Of a stretch of 64,000 bases of DNA, positions 23,115 through 34,700 are shown one piece after another. The position numbers and the translations under genes were made by a program. The notes below the pieces were generated by a model, which was not told where the DNA came from, searched no databases, and was given only the letters and a program-made list of their open reading frames with translations. The DNA comes from Staphylotrichum longicolle (Eukaryota > Ascomycota > Sordariomycetes > Sordariales > Chaetomiaceae). The number at the start of each line of letters is the position of its first letter. The stretch's first letter is position 1. The DNA lies in contig JAHCVI010000002.1 of the NCBI GenBank assembly GCA_019096155.1, forward strand, positions 2,294,001 to 2,358,000, in the 5' to 3' direction.

Positions 23115-23720
23115 TGGGCGACTACAGTCCGTTTTGTACAATACTATCATGGATTGGATGACATATGGGCGTTGGGGATACAGGCAAGATGGTTCGTTGT
23201 GCGGTGAGGGACAGATTGGGATGCAGTCATGGGGTTTACGGTTTATCAGTGATCGATGGACATGTGACATGATAGGATGCAATGAAAAACCGAGACGGTG
23301 TCGAAAAAGGGATGATTAAGCAGGTATTACCACCTGGCTATTTTGTCCTATGAGGCATTGCTCTGCTCTGGCGACTGGTGGGTGTGAAGGCACATTCTCT
23401 CTGTTGAGCTGCAGTTCAGCAATCATTTGGACACCCACCTTTCAACCTACAGCGCCGAATCCCCAGTAAGTACCACTACATGTCTTAACTGCTGACATGC
23501 CGGTCTCGTGGTCGCCGGTGTGGGTAATGGGGAACTCGAGGGGTTGCGGTAATGACAGTGCCCGCAGCTCAGACCTTATGTCCCAGCAACGACCCAGAAA
23601 CACCCGACCACAGCCCACGTTCCACCAGGCCAAGAGAAACACAAGCCTTTTACAATTTAAATTAGAAACGTGGAATACAGACAAACGGCAACAGCCCCTT
23701 CCTCTACCGAGCGATCCACG

Positions 23721-23747
23721 CCAGAAGCCAGAAGCCAGAAGCCAGAA
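23721..23747. repeat. AGAAGCC tandem repeat
   Basis: Three perfect heptamer units. Confidence 0.85.
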
Positions 23748-23784
23748 TACCAATAAAGATAAGGAAGAGAACGAAAGGGAAAAG

Positions 23785-23804
23785 GAGAGAGAGAGAGAGA
23801 GAGA
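23785..23804. repeat. GA microsatellite
   Basis: Ten perfect GA units. Confidence 0.9.
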
Positions 23805-24058
23805 AAGCCCCAATGTCCCCGTCCCGGTGGTATTGTGTCCTTATATCCTCGCCCACGGTCGCCCCCATCCCTTTTCCACACACAGGAGAGGAAACTGTAT
23901 CCTCATAAATGCACCACGCCAGCGTTCCCAGTTCCCCTTTCCCCTCTTGTCCCGCACCCCTGTTTCTCCTTGCAACTCAAAACAACAACAACAACAACCC
24001 CAACCAAGCAAGCATGGCAAGTGGAATAAGTGATCTTCCAAATAGTAGTGGGCTTGGT

Positions 24059-24110
24059 TGTGTGTGTGCGTGTGTGTGTGTGTGTGTGCGTATGTGTGCA
24101 TGCGTGTGTG
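24059..24110. repeat. TG microsatellite, imperfect
   Basis: TG-rich tract of about 50 bases with interspersed CG, TA and CA steps. Confidence 0.9.
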
Positions 24111-24333
24111 CATTATGCTGCTCTCTTTCTTTGTCTCTCTTCTTCAAGTACAAAAGAAAAGGGTAAAAAGAGGACAAAAAATAAAGGAATGAGAGGCGAG
24201 TCTCGATAGCATTTCTTCTAAAAGCCCTTCCTGGGGCTATGCGCAGGCAGGCGGCGATGCCGCTGGGCCAAAGTGTGTAGTGTTACTCCGACCCTACTGA
24301 AATGCCGATCCGACTCAGATTGGGTAATTTGGT

Positions 24334-24368
24334 TTCTCTCTGTCTCTCTCTCTCTCTCTCTCCTCTCT
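24334..24368. repeat. TC microsatellite
   Basis: Mostly perfect TC dinucleotides with a single TG and a final CC interruption. Confidence 0.9.
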
Positions 24369-24487
24369 TGGATGATGTGCGCTTCACCATCATACTGACA
24401 TAGTCGTGGGGGCGGATGTGATCCGGGCTTGCTTGCCCCTTGATAGGTAGCCCCCGTACAGATTGTGCTGAGCTTGGTGTGAATGGC

Positions 24488-25609
24488 TCAGCAGGACTGG
24501 TAAATGAGCAGCGGCTCGCCGACGTTGGTGATTTCGGGGATTGTGCATTTCAGGTCAAACGCCTTGGAGAGCACAATCTTGAAGATCTGCTGGGGTGGTC
24601 AGACATTATTCAGCGAGCGGTCAGACGGGGATCGACGGACCTTCTGGACGTTGATGCTGTGGCTGGTGCTGCTGAAGATCAGTGCTGCGCGCATCGCCTT
24701 TGCAAAGCGCCGAGCCTGCGACTGTTGTCAGCCAACCATAAGCAGTCAGTGGTGGTGGGGGGGGGTATTTGATATCTCCTCTTGCTCCTCGCGCGACAGA
24801 TTGACGAAGTGGTCGTACTTGGTCCCCACAAGAACGGGAATGGCTGTCTTGTTGAAACCCCTCCCCTGCCGATACCATTCCTTGATGCTGTTCAACGTGC
24901 TCTTCCGTGTCAGGTCGAACATGAACAAGATCGCCACGGCGTCGTTGCACACCAGTGGGAGCATGTTAACGAACTCGCGCTGGCCGCCCAAGTCCCAGAT
25001 GCTGAAGGTGATCTCGGTGTTGCGGATGCTGATTGTCTTCTCCATGAAGTTGACGCCCAGCGTCTGGATGTAGTCCTCGTCCCAGCTCCCTTCCACGTAC
25101 TTGACCATCAGACTTGTCTTGCCGATCTGGGCATCGCCCACCATGCCAACCTTGATCACGACGTGGTTGCGCCCGGGGTTCTGCGACTCGGCCGGCGCCC
25201 CGTTACTGCCTGACCTTGAAACGTGATCAGCCCCGTACGCAGCACCTTGTCCGGAGAGACCAGATGGGGGACGCGATATCGGGGGAGCTGGGATTGGCGG
25301 CGTTGCGTATCGGGCGGTCGGCTCGCCGTCTGTGTTGTCGAGCGGGTAGTGCGAGCGTGGCGAGGCGTTGAAGCTGTGATCGATGGGCTGTGGTTGATAC
25401 TGGTGTTGCTCATGGTAGCCGTTCTGGTCGTGGACACTGTGGACGTTGTGGATATTGTGGTCTGGTACTGCCGGGTGCGGCGAGCTCTCGATTCCACCAA
25501 GGCTGTCGTCGTGCGAGCCGTTTGGGACCGGGACTGAGGCCGGAACCGCGGCGGGAACTGGGTCGTACGCTGGGCCAGAGGCCGGCGCTACGGCCTGCTC
25601 CTGTTCCAT
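24488..25609 (-). CDS. TEM1: Septum-promoting Ras-like GTPase Tem1/Spg1
   Basis: Switch of the septation initiation / mitotic exit network at the spindle pole. Exon 1 starts at the first ATG (MEQEQAVAPAS) and has a long Pro/His/Ser-rich extension of about 150 residues before the GTPase domain. Motifs: P-loop GDAQIGKTS, switch I QTLGVNF, switch II WDLGGQRE, and TKYD replacing the usual NKxD, all typical of Spg1. The C-terminus comes from exons 24715-24641 (ARRFAKAMRAALIFSSTSHS) and 24586-24488 (IFKIVLSKAFDLKCTIPEI to IYQSC). Exon 1 ends at EEIS, near 24767, but no GT donor is present there: the coding sequence runs directly into a C-run. The frame otherwise fits, so a small deletion at the exon/intron border is likely. 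Confidence 0.9.
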
Positions 25610-27345
25610 GGTGTCCACGGTGCCGTGGAACTGGGCTGGAGCGCCCGCTGGGAAGTGTGAGGGATCCAGGGCGAAAGTTTGGGTGTAGGGGCCGCGGTAG
25701 GCGGGGTGTCAACAAATCGGCGGGTTGTGCGTCAGGTTGCGCAACGAGGTGCGCCAGGACCGAGCGCAAAGATTTGGGAGTTCGGATGGCGCTCGTCTGG
25801 TGGGGAGGGCGAGGACTGGAGATTAATGGGCGGTGTGTGGTGGTGGTTCCTGGGCTAGGCGGATGACGACTTCACGGAACGCGGTAGCGGGGGGATGCCA
25901 GCTGAGGCTCGCTCGTCTCAAACACAGGGCAGTGTGCAAGTGTGCAGTGGGCGATCGGGTGCGGAGCTGGGTCGGAGGGTCGGGGGAATGGGCCTCTCTT
26001 GTTACTCCAGTCCCTCGTGTCAGCTCTCTGATCCTATCGGTGCCCTCCCGTCAGGTACCAGGTCGTTGCTCACTCGATCGCCGGCCCAGTGCAGACCTGC
26101 GGGACACTCGCGAGCAGGCTGGGAGCAATCTGTCTGGATTCGCGGGTGGGAGTCGGGAATTAAAATGCTGGAATGCGGAAATCGACCGAGTGCAATGCCG
26201 CCTGGACTTGGGAACTGCAGGCAGGCAGGGCAGCGAGGGAACCTGATCGAAGCCACTTCACAGCGGGTGCCAGCTGGGCTGAACCCACTGTTACCCACCC
26301 TGCCTGGGGTTGGCGCCACGGCAGGGGACGACTCCCGACTGGTGAAGCCACAGTTGGGCGGCACCCGCCGGCACTGTTTTCAGTTAATTGAACCAAATGC
26401 CTGCAGCACGTCACTCGACGCGCTTATGCAGCCTGCCTGGGACGCGACGCGATTCGATGATCGCCGTTGGAGAGGAAGCAAAGAATCAAGGCATTCCTTT
26501 CCGGGGTGAAGCCAAAGGACTCGAAATCCGTATTCCAGAACTAACGACCTTGGGCTGTCGGGTCTGGGACTGGGGGGAAAAGACAACAAAAACAAACCTC
26601 AAGCGGTTGTTGGCTGTAAAACAAGAAACGAACCAAAACAGAGAATTTGAGCTTTCGGGTTTGCCCTGGATGCTTGCAGCTGACTCTGGCCGGACCAGCC
26701 TATTGCGTGCCTTGTTTCCCAGTGTATTATATGTTCGCATCACTATCAAATTTCCCGGCTCTCCCAGGTTGTGCTGAACTTGAGCTGCGGGGTTGCCCTT
26801 GAGGTGTGTTTTGTTGCCAGGAGCAGGAACTCCCACCCCCCCGCAGGGCCAGAACGCACGGGCCAGGAAAAGCCAAGAGCGATGTTATGTAATGCATCAG
26901 CTCGGCTCAAGAAGGCCAGAAAACGTCCACCATGAGCATGGCTTGGAATGTCTTCATTTCTTTCCTCTTGGGAACAAAACAATGAAGAAAATATAAGATG
27001 GAGAAACAAAAACGAGAATGATTTGAAAGCTCAACTCTTATTTTACCAAGAGCTTCGGCTCGTACTGCCAGAGAAATAAGCATGTCAAATTCTGTTGATT
27101 GGCTCGATGTACGCCTTTTTATGGCCATGAGCTCGGCAGCTCGGTCCCCTGTTCGGCCTTTGACTGGTTGGCCGCCAGCTGGCCGGCGATTGCCGGCTCT
27201 CCGATTCACAAGAACATCCCTGCTCCGTCCCGTACCTTCGACCGGCGTCATTCGATTTATCTTCTGCAGCCCGCTTGAATCTGCGTCACGCCCTTCTGCA
27301 ACCTGCAGCTAATCAGCCTCCCAGCAACCACCCACATCCTTCGCC
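25610..27345. other. Divergent intergenic region TEM1/GCVH
   Basis: No supported gene in 1.7 kb. The part next to TEM1 is GC-rich and probably its leader; frames further right are short and do not resemble families. The last 150 bases are a plausible GCVH promoter and leader. Confidence 0.45.
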
Positions 27346-27935
27346 ATGGCCTCAATTGCGCGGTGCTTGAGGGTCGCCCGGCCCGCGGCCTTCTCTGCTG
27401 TCGTCAGGAACTCGGCTTCCCGCACAATCGGTGTCCGGGCCTTCTCGGTTACCGCAACAAGTGAGGAGAGCCCTTTCAGAAATCCTGGTGTATGCTCTCG
27501 TGCTAACCTTGGCCGCCCCAAACTGTAGATGCGATCAGGAAATACACCAAGGAGCACGAGTGGATCGACCTCGCTGCCGACAAGAAGACGGGCGTCCTGG
27601 GCATCAGCGAGTACGCCGCCAAGCAGCTGGGCGACATCGTCTACGTCGAGCTGCCGGAAGAGGGGAAGGAGGTGCAGGCTGGCGACGCCATTGGTGCCGT
27701 CGAGTCTGTCAAGAGCGCTGCCGACATCAACGCTGCTATCTCCTGCAAGATCACCCAGGTCAACATGCTCCTGGAGGAGAAGCCGGGCACCATCAACCAG
27801 GTCGCTGAGGACGACTCGCACGGGGGTGGCTGGATCGCCAAGGTTCAGGTTACTGAGGAGGGCCTGAAGGACTTTGAGAAGCTCATGGACGCCACTGCCT
27901 ACGAGGAGTTCACGGCCGAGGAGGGCGAGCACTAA
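27346..27935 (+). CDS. GCV3: Glycine cleavage system H protein, mitochondrial
   Basis: Lipoyl carrier that shuttles the aminomethyl group between the P, T and L proteins of the glycine decarboxylase complex. Two exons (27346-27460, 27529-27935; intron with a GCTAACC branch site) give 173 residues. The first 35 or so residues are an Arg/Ala/Ser-rich mitochondrial presequence (CLRVARPAAFSAVVRNSASR). The mature domain begins IRKYTKEHEWIDL and shows LGDIVYVELPEEG and the lipoylation site GAVESVKSAADI, Lys about 100. It ends in the C-terminal helix GLKDFEKLMDATAYEEF. Length and motifs are complete. Convergent with the porphobilinogen deaminase gene. Confidence 0.96.
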
Positions 27936-28286
27936 AGAGCCTCTAGGCCGGGCGAAGTGGGATGTTGGCGCGAGCACGGGGCAGTGGGAGCTGTGGGGTT
28001 ATCAAGAATTTTCGGACAGTTCAACACCTGATAGATACATGGGCCTGGGATTTTGTACCATAACGGGCCGCTGGGGCAACCGGGGTTTGGTTTCACGCAT
28101 TCGAATTTGAACAGGCGTTCACCAGGCAGGCCACACGAAAGAGCTTGACGCTATCGCGCCGAAGGGGGGGGCTCTCAACGGCCGCTCGTACGAGCAAAAT
28201 ACGGGTCGGAGGCCGGTAGGTGGCAAGATATACATACATGCAAAGTCATCGCAGATCTATTGGGCCATATCGTACATATCAAACGC
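27936..28286. other. Convergent 3' intergenic region GCVH/HEM3
   Basis: 3' ends of two convergent genes; no gene or clear terminator structure seen. Confidence 0.5.
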
Positions 28287-29298
28287 TCAAACATCGCCAA
28301 CCTTGACTGCCGCCCCTGAATCCCGCCCCTTGTTGATATCGTCCAATATCTGCTGGGCACCCTCGCGTGCCAGCTTTTGCGCCAGCTCCTTGCCCAGAGC
28401 CTCGGCCTCCGCCAGGCTGTTGACCTCCTGCGTCCTCTCACCATCCACAGCCTTCTGCCCATCCAGACTGACCACCACCGCGCGCAGCTGCAGCTTCTTC
28501 TTCTTCTCTCCGCCCTCCTCCTCCTCCACCCACGCCGTCTCTACACCGATCGGCACGCTGCACCCTCCCTCCAGCGTGCGCATGACGCTCCGCTCCGCAA
28601 AGCACGCCATCATGGTCGGCGTGTCCTCAATGGCCTTCAGCATCCCCTTCATCTCCTCATCGTCCGCCCGCACCTCCAGCCCCAGCCCGCCCTGGCCCAC
28701 GGCGTGCAGCAGACCGCCACCCTCGGTGTTCGAGTCCAGATACTGCGCGATCCGCGCCCCAAAATCCAACCGCAACAGCCCCGCCGCGGCAAGGATGATC
28801 GCATCGTACCCTTCCTCGTCACACTTCCTCAGCCGCGTGTCGATGTTGCCCCGCACGTCCCGGAACACCAGGCCCGGGTAGAACCGCTTGAGCTGCGCCG
28901 CGCGGCGCACGCTGCTCGTCCCCACCACGGACCCCTCGGGCAGGTCCCGCAGCGTCTTGTACCGGCCGGCGTCGGCGTGGGCCCGGCTGAAGACGACGAC
29001 GTCGCGCGAGTCCTCGCGCGCCGGCACGCAGCAGCACGCACCCCTCGGCAGGGTGGTCGGCATGTCCTTGAGCGAGTGCACATGTCGCGCGCGAGAGCAG
29101 CGAGCCTCGAGCTCCGTCGTCCACAGGCCCTTGCCGAGCGCGGGCAGGGGTCCGCGGTCGCGGTCGCCATGGTGTGCACGCGAAGGTGGCGTGCGGGTGG
29201 CGCGCGGGCGCGCGCGCGATGACCAGTCTGGCGCAGGGCGAGGGCCGAGCGGCGCGTGCCGACGTTGATGGGTTTTTGGGGCGTGGACGTGTGGCCAT
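28287..29298 (-). CDS. HEM3: Porphobilinogen deaminase (frameshifted 5' part)
   Basis: Third common enzyme of haem synthesis; polymerises four porphobilinogens to hydroxymethylbilane. From VHSLKDMPTTLPRG to the stop the frame is intact. It includes RDVVVFSRA, VGTSSVRRAAQLKRFYP, FRDVRGNIDTRLRKCD, STEGGGLLHAVGQ-like NTEGGGLLHAVGQGGLG, and GGCSVPIG with the Cys that carries the dipyrromethane cofactor. The upstream third needs several frame changes: INVGTRRSALALRQT, then LVIARAPARHPHATFA, then HTMATATAD, then LPALGKGLWTTELEA lie in alternating frames between about 29080 and 29275. No introns explain it. This stretch is extremely CG-rich (runs of CGCGCG), which favours small deletions in the sequence. 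The start ATG (MATRPRPKN) is the nearest one upstream of the first conserved motif. Confidence 0.85.
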
Positions 29299-31754
29299 TG
29301 GAATGTGCTGGGATGGTCTGAAGGGAGTGATTTTTTGTTGTTGTTGATGTTGTTGTTGTTGTCGGAGGGGAAAGAAAGGAGCGGAATGAGCCAGTCGTTC
29401 GGTCGATTGCGAAATCAATCAAAGTAAAGTGAGGATTGGGAAAGTAAACAACACGGAGTTCGTGTGGTGTTGTTATGCTGGCAGAATTTTAGGATCCGCG
29501 GCACAGTGGAACGCGGGGGCGGGGTAAATTGACCACCGTCCCCCGAAGTGTCCGGGCTGTGGTGGCAACATGGATGGCAAGCAATGCTCAAAATTGATGC
29601 CATTAATGAAATAGAGTGCTAGGAGGCTAGAAAGTTTCTTCTTTTCGCGTTTACTTGAGTGCAACCATCCCAGGTACTCAATTGCTCGCGTCGAGGGTTG
29701 AGACAATCTCGGGAACCACTTACACCAGTTTTTCGCCAAGCCTTCCAGTTCCAGATATCCTTTTCCTCCTCGGCTCCCAGTCTGAACAGTTTCTCCCAAG
29801 CAGCGCTCTCTCGTGTACTTCGCAGCATTGAAATGGCAACTGCACCTTCAGCACCCAAGTTACTCCTCCGTGGGGTCGATCCATTCATAAACTTGCTAGT
29901 CAGCCCAGTCCTCGACTTGCAGACACAGTCAGTGCCGTCGGTTTGAAGTTTCGGGTTGTTGTATTCATGACTCACTGTCTGCGAGAGCCGTTCAGTCTTG
30001 GTCCGTGTTAAGCAGAGCTGGGATGGAGGAACACACCCTCAGCACCGCTGCTACTTCCACTCTTCATGTTGGGATTCTGAGTCTGCTGGATGCCCTGTTC
30101 CAACTTGGCTCTTGGGGAAATATCGGACTTGGGCCCGGTTGGGGGCGCTTTCTTCACCGGCCCAGTGTGGACCCCCGTGTCTCTCCAGGACTACCTGGCC
30201 GCTGATGCTGGTCTTTGGCATGTTGCCCTTCCGCAGGTACATCACGCCCGGATCGTGACCGCGACGGCGGCCATCTGCCTGGAATGGGGAGAAAACGCAC
30301 GCCGTCAGTGTCGCTCTGGCAGTTGGCTGTAATGGTCGATGATGATGGCCACACGACTAGTCGGCACTTACCACGGCCTGTCGCTGCCTTGTCCAATGCG
30401 CTCTTGGAGACTTGCAATGCCTCGTCGACGATAGCCCGGCTCGATTGGCCGATGGCCCGAAGACCGGCGTAGCATTGAGAGCTTGCTCAAGATCATGGTT
30501 TGCGATAGCCGGTTGATCGTGCCAGTCGAACTAAACTTTTGAGTTGGATGAATCACCAGAATATTCGCCAGACGTAGTCATGTAGGTGACAGGTTCATGT
30601 CCGACGCGAACGGGAGTCCCCTCCATAAACTGGACTTTATCTTACTTGGGACGGTTTCCTGACGGTTCATGGTGACGTATTCTGTTGTAAGTGTTCATCG
30701 TCCACATCTGAGGTGGGCTCGAGGTCAAAGCTTCACCACCAAGTCGAGCTGTGTCAGCAGCACAAGATGCTCTCATTGGTTGTTGTCTCTGACCAGAACT
30801 GTCCATTCTTGCTCTGTGAGATACCTAGACCTGGGATTCTGGAGGTGGAGGCCTGACTTCTTGTACCGCTCTCGGGGTACCTGATCTGAAAAGGGATTTT
30901 CTGTCGAAAGCCATGTGAGGATTGCCAAGCAGCCGCTCAACACCCTCAGCCTTAAATCTAGTGGGCCCACTTGGGTCTCGGCACTTTCCCAGGGCTGTCT
31001 GAACCCTGGCTGCCTGGGTTCTAAGAAAGGAAGGATGCCTCTGGTTCATGTTGTTTGGAAGATAGAAAATAGAAAAGAGGAATCAAGCAGAGACTCCCTA
31101 CCCTAGACAGGAACTTGTTTGGAAGGCCGGATCACTGCGGCCTTGTCAACTTACCCGCGCCCTCAAGTATTTTGTGCTCTGCATCCCACAAGCGTTCTCC
31201 CATGGACAAAACAGATTTCACAAACAGTTCCCCTTCCCTTTCCCTTTCTCCACACCATCCAGTCCCACCCCTGTGTGCTTCAGTGGTTTGTGCGTCGACC
31301 CCGCAGGAAGTTGAGCCCCACCAACGAACCCCCCTCCACTTCATATCTCCACCCCGCAACAGCACCTGGAAGCTGCCTGATCGCTTCCAAGCTTCCGTGG
31401 TGGGGAGGTGAACTGACCGAGCGATCAACCTCCAACGACCAACAGCCATCTCCAGGCAACTTCCTCGGAACAACACCACCGAGCCATAATCAAAACAACT
31501 GCACGATCTTTTCTCCGTCACCAGCTCCCCTTGGTGTTCTCGTGCGCGGGGCAAACTGGCGCGTTTGACAATAGTCTGTTCTCACTTATCGGTAGAGTGC
31601 CAACTGCCTGGTATGCCCATTGCTTGTTGACGCGAGTTGCGCAGGCACAGGTGCTGACTTCCAACCTCGTGGTAGCACATCGCAGCACTACGTCTCTCAC
31701 GACCCAGATCATCGCCGAAGCCGAACGAGCTGTTGACTCTCCCATCCCGTCACC
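29299..31754. other. Intergenic region HEM3 to CAND1
   Basis: About 2.45 kb without a supported gene. Frames at 29619-29975 (-), 30154-30417 (-) and 31119-31568 (+) have no family resemblance. A helical-looking stretch on the minus strand near 30.37-30.48 kb (SSRAIVDEALQVSKSALDKA) is followed by a GTAAGT donor, but I could not build a gene around it. The last 300 bases are C-rich and likely the CAND1 leader. Confidence 0.45.
29336..29362. repeat. TTG microsatellite
   Basis: TTG units with one GATG interruption, in the HEM3 promoter or leader. Confidence 0.85.
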
Positions 31755-34700
31755 ATGGCGGCCACCATCCCCTCAAACCCGACCCCGCAAACGGTCAGCC
31801 AACTTCTCTCCAAGATCACGGATGCGGACCCCGATTTCCGCTTCATGGCACTAAATGACCTGCTCACCGTCTTCACCATCGCGAAACAAGACTTCTTGAA
31901 CCATGACTACAACACGGCAGCCCGCACCGTCGATCATGTCGTACGCTCCCTCGACGACCAGAATGGCGAGGTTCAAAATCAAGCAATAAAGTGTCTCGGC
32001 CCGTTGGTCAAAAAAATCACCCCGCAACTGATCGCACCCATGATGGAGAAGCTTTGCAGTTTGAAGCTGAAGAACTCGGTCGACAACTCCATTCCCTCCA
32101 TGGCGATCCGCGCCGTCGTAGAAGCTCTCCCGCGCCCGGTGCCCGGTGTCGCACCAACCAAAGAAGTCACCGAGGCATACTCCAACATCAGCAGAGTGCT
32201 TATCCCTCGCTTCCTTGGTCGCGCGAGCTCGGCTGGCAAGAGCATCCCCGGTCTGCTGGACCCTGAAGACCCGAGCTCCGATTCCGTCGACGTCCTCATC
32301 GAGGTTGTCCGGTGCTTCGGTCCCATGCTGCAGTCTTTCGAGATCGAAGCTCTGCACAATGCCGTCGTCGCAATCTTGGAGAAGGACAAGGGGAATTCTG
32401 TTGTCAAGAAGAGGGCAGTCGTTGCCATCTCGATGCTCGCCCACTACCTCTCCGACCAGCTCCTGGCCGCCTTCATCAAGCGCATCACCGGTGTGTTGAA
32501 CCACCCCCAGCTAAACGACGCCACTCGCCGCCTCTACATAACTGTTTTGGGCTCCATGGCCCGCTCGATCCCTTACCGTTTTGGACTCCACCTCTCCGAT
32601 GTGGCGCCTCTTGTCCTGCGCGTTCTGGGCGAGGAGGAACTGCAGGCGCAACTTGAGGAGATCAGCGAGGGTGGAGGAGCGACTCTTGAGTTCAACGAAG
32701 TTCGCGAGGCTGCGCTCGTCGCGTTGGAGGCCTTCCTCTCGTCGTGCCCGACGCAGATGCGACCCTTTACAAACGAAGCCATCGCGGCCTGCACGCGGTA
32801 CCTGAAGTTCGACCCCAACTATGCCGTTGACGAGGATGACGAAATGGAAGACGAGGAAGAAGACGAAGACGAGTTTGAGGAAGACGACGAGTTCGAGGCC
32901 GCCGGTGACTTTGATGACGATGATGACGCCAGCTGGAAGGTGCGGCGCTGCGCGGCAAAGGGGCTGCACACCATCATCTCAACCAGGAGCACCGGTGATC
33001 TTCTTGAGAGCGGCTTGTTGTACGGCACAGTAGCTCCTGCTCTTGTCAAGAGATTCGGGGAACGCGAGGAAAATGTGCGCCTCGAGGTGTTGTCGGCAAT
33101 GGCACTGCTTGTTCGCAAGACTGGAGAAGGCGTGCTCGCGCCCTTTTCCATTGACGGCGCCCAAAACGACTACCTGAGCCAGCCTCCTGCTAGTCGGAAG
33201 CGGCGGCGCCAGAGCAGCGTCGCTGGTGGCGTGTCCTCCTTTTCACTCGCCTTGACCTCGAACGACCTCTCCGGCACCGGTCTCACTTCGCCCACAACTG
33301 AGAAGGTTCCGACGACGGGCCCTCGTGCCGAACTGGCCAGTCTCACACCAGCTATCGTCAAGTCGCTGACCAAGTTGCTGAAGGGAAAGCTCATTCCCAC
33401 AAAGCAGGCTTGCATCAAGCTGCTGGATGACATGGTATGTGTGCAGAGGGGCGGTCTTGAGTCGTACTTTGACCAAATCATCGGCCCTGTCATCGACGCG
33501 ATTAAGCCATCAAGTGCCGCCTCTACCTCGGCGTCTCTCTCATCTGCCGGTGGCGGTGCCTCTGCGACTGCCACCACCTTGAGGATTGCTGCACTCCGCT
33601 TGACTAGCGACATCTCAAAGAACCACTCTTCAGCTGTGCTCCAGCCCCATCTCTCCAAGATCGTCTCCGGTGTGGTTGCTGTCGCCCATGACCGCTTCTA
33701 CAAGATTTCTGGTGAAGCTATCCAGACGGCTGAGGAAATGATTAAGGCCATCACTCCGCCGCGGTCCCGCAACACGGCCCAGAAATTCAAGGGCGAGTTG
33801 CAGAAGCTGTACGACGTAGTCATCGACCGCGCGACCGCCAACGATGCGGACGCGGAGGTCAGACAAAAGGCAATCCATGCTCTTGGTACGCTCCTGGCTC
33901 GGACAACTGGAGCAGAGGGATCGACCCTCCTCCCCGACAGCAAGCGGAAGGCATCTCTCGTTTGCCTTCTTGAGAGGCTCAAGAATGAGACAACCAGGTT
34001 GGCCGCCGTGCGGGCTGTCGATACCGCTGCTGCCATGTCTGCGGATGCCATTCAGTTTGAGCCGCAGTGGACTCGCCAGGTCGTCGTCGAGTTGGCGTCT
34101 CAGTTGCGGAAGTCAAACCGCGCGCTGAGAGGCTCTAGCGTCATGGCACTAAAGCATCTGGCCCTCTCACCCGCCACCAAGGGCACGCTCGATGAGGCTA
34201 CTGCACAGAACGTCGTGGCTGCCCTGATCCCTGTCATCAATAACAATGATGCTCAGTTGCTTGGCCCTGGTCTGCTTGTGCTGGCCCGTCTTACTCAGGA
34301 CATGCCTGGCGTCGTCATCACCCGACAGCTCATCGACTCCCTGTGCAAGTTGCTGCAAACAAATGTGGCCGGCTCAGTTCTCGACTCCCTTCTCGTCCTT
34401 GTCACCCAGGCTGGGCAGATGGGCCAAGGCAAGCCCTTGATGGGAGCGTTCCTGAAGGATGTCGGCGTGGGTGGTGATCCATCTATTGTTGGTAAAGTGA
34501 TTGGAACTCTGCTGGTTGCCAGCGGCGATTCGGCTGGAGTGACGTTGGATAGCTTCGTCCGGGAGATCGGAGCAAACTCAGGAGACCAAGCTAGAAGCAG
34601 TCTCGCGTTGGCTGTCATCGGCGAGGCCGGATTGCGCCTCGGCAGCCAATTCCCAATCCCACCGGCGCTGTTCTTGGAGCAATTCACGAACGAGTACGAC

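Larger units (their letters stand above)
23115..24487. other. Convergent intergenic region with microsatellites
   Basis: 3' regions of the checkpoint gene and TEM1. No gene; it holds at least four simple-sequence tracts. The His/Thr-rich minus-strand frame at 23841-24113 is made by the TG repeat. Confidence 0.55.

Noticed and set aside
23841..24113. His/Thr-rich frame on the minus strand
   Set aside because: Produced by the TG microsatellite; no start context, no family.
29619..29975. 118-codon minus-strand frame between HEM3 and CAND1
   Set aside because: No recognisable motif, poor codon bias, and an overlapping frame of similar length on the other strand.
30154..30500. Helical-looking minus-strand stretch followed by GTAAGT
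   Set aside because: No acceptor, start or second exon gave a sensible continuation; too short to call.
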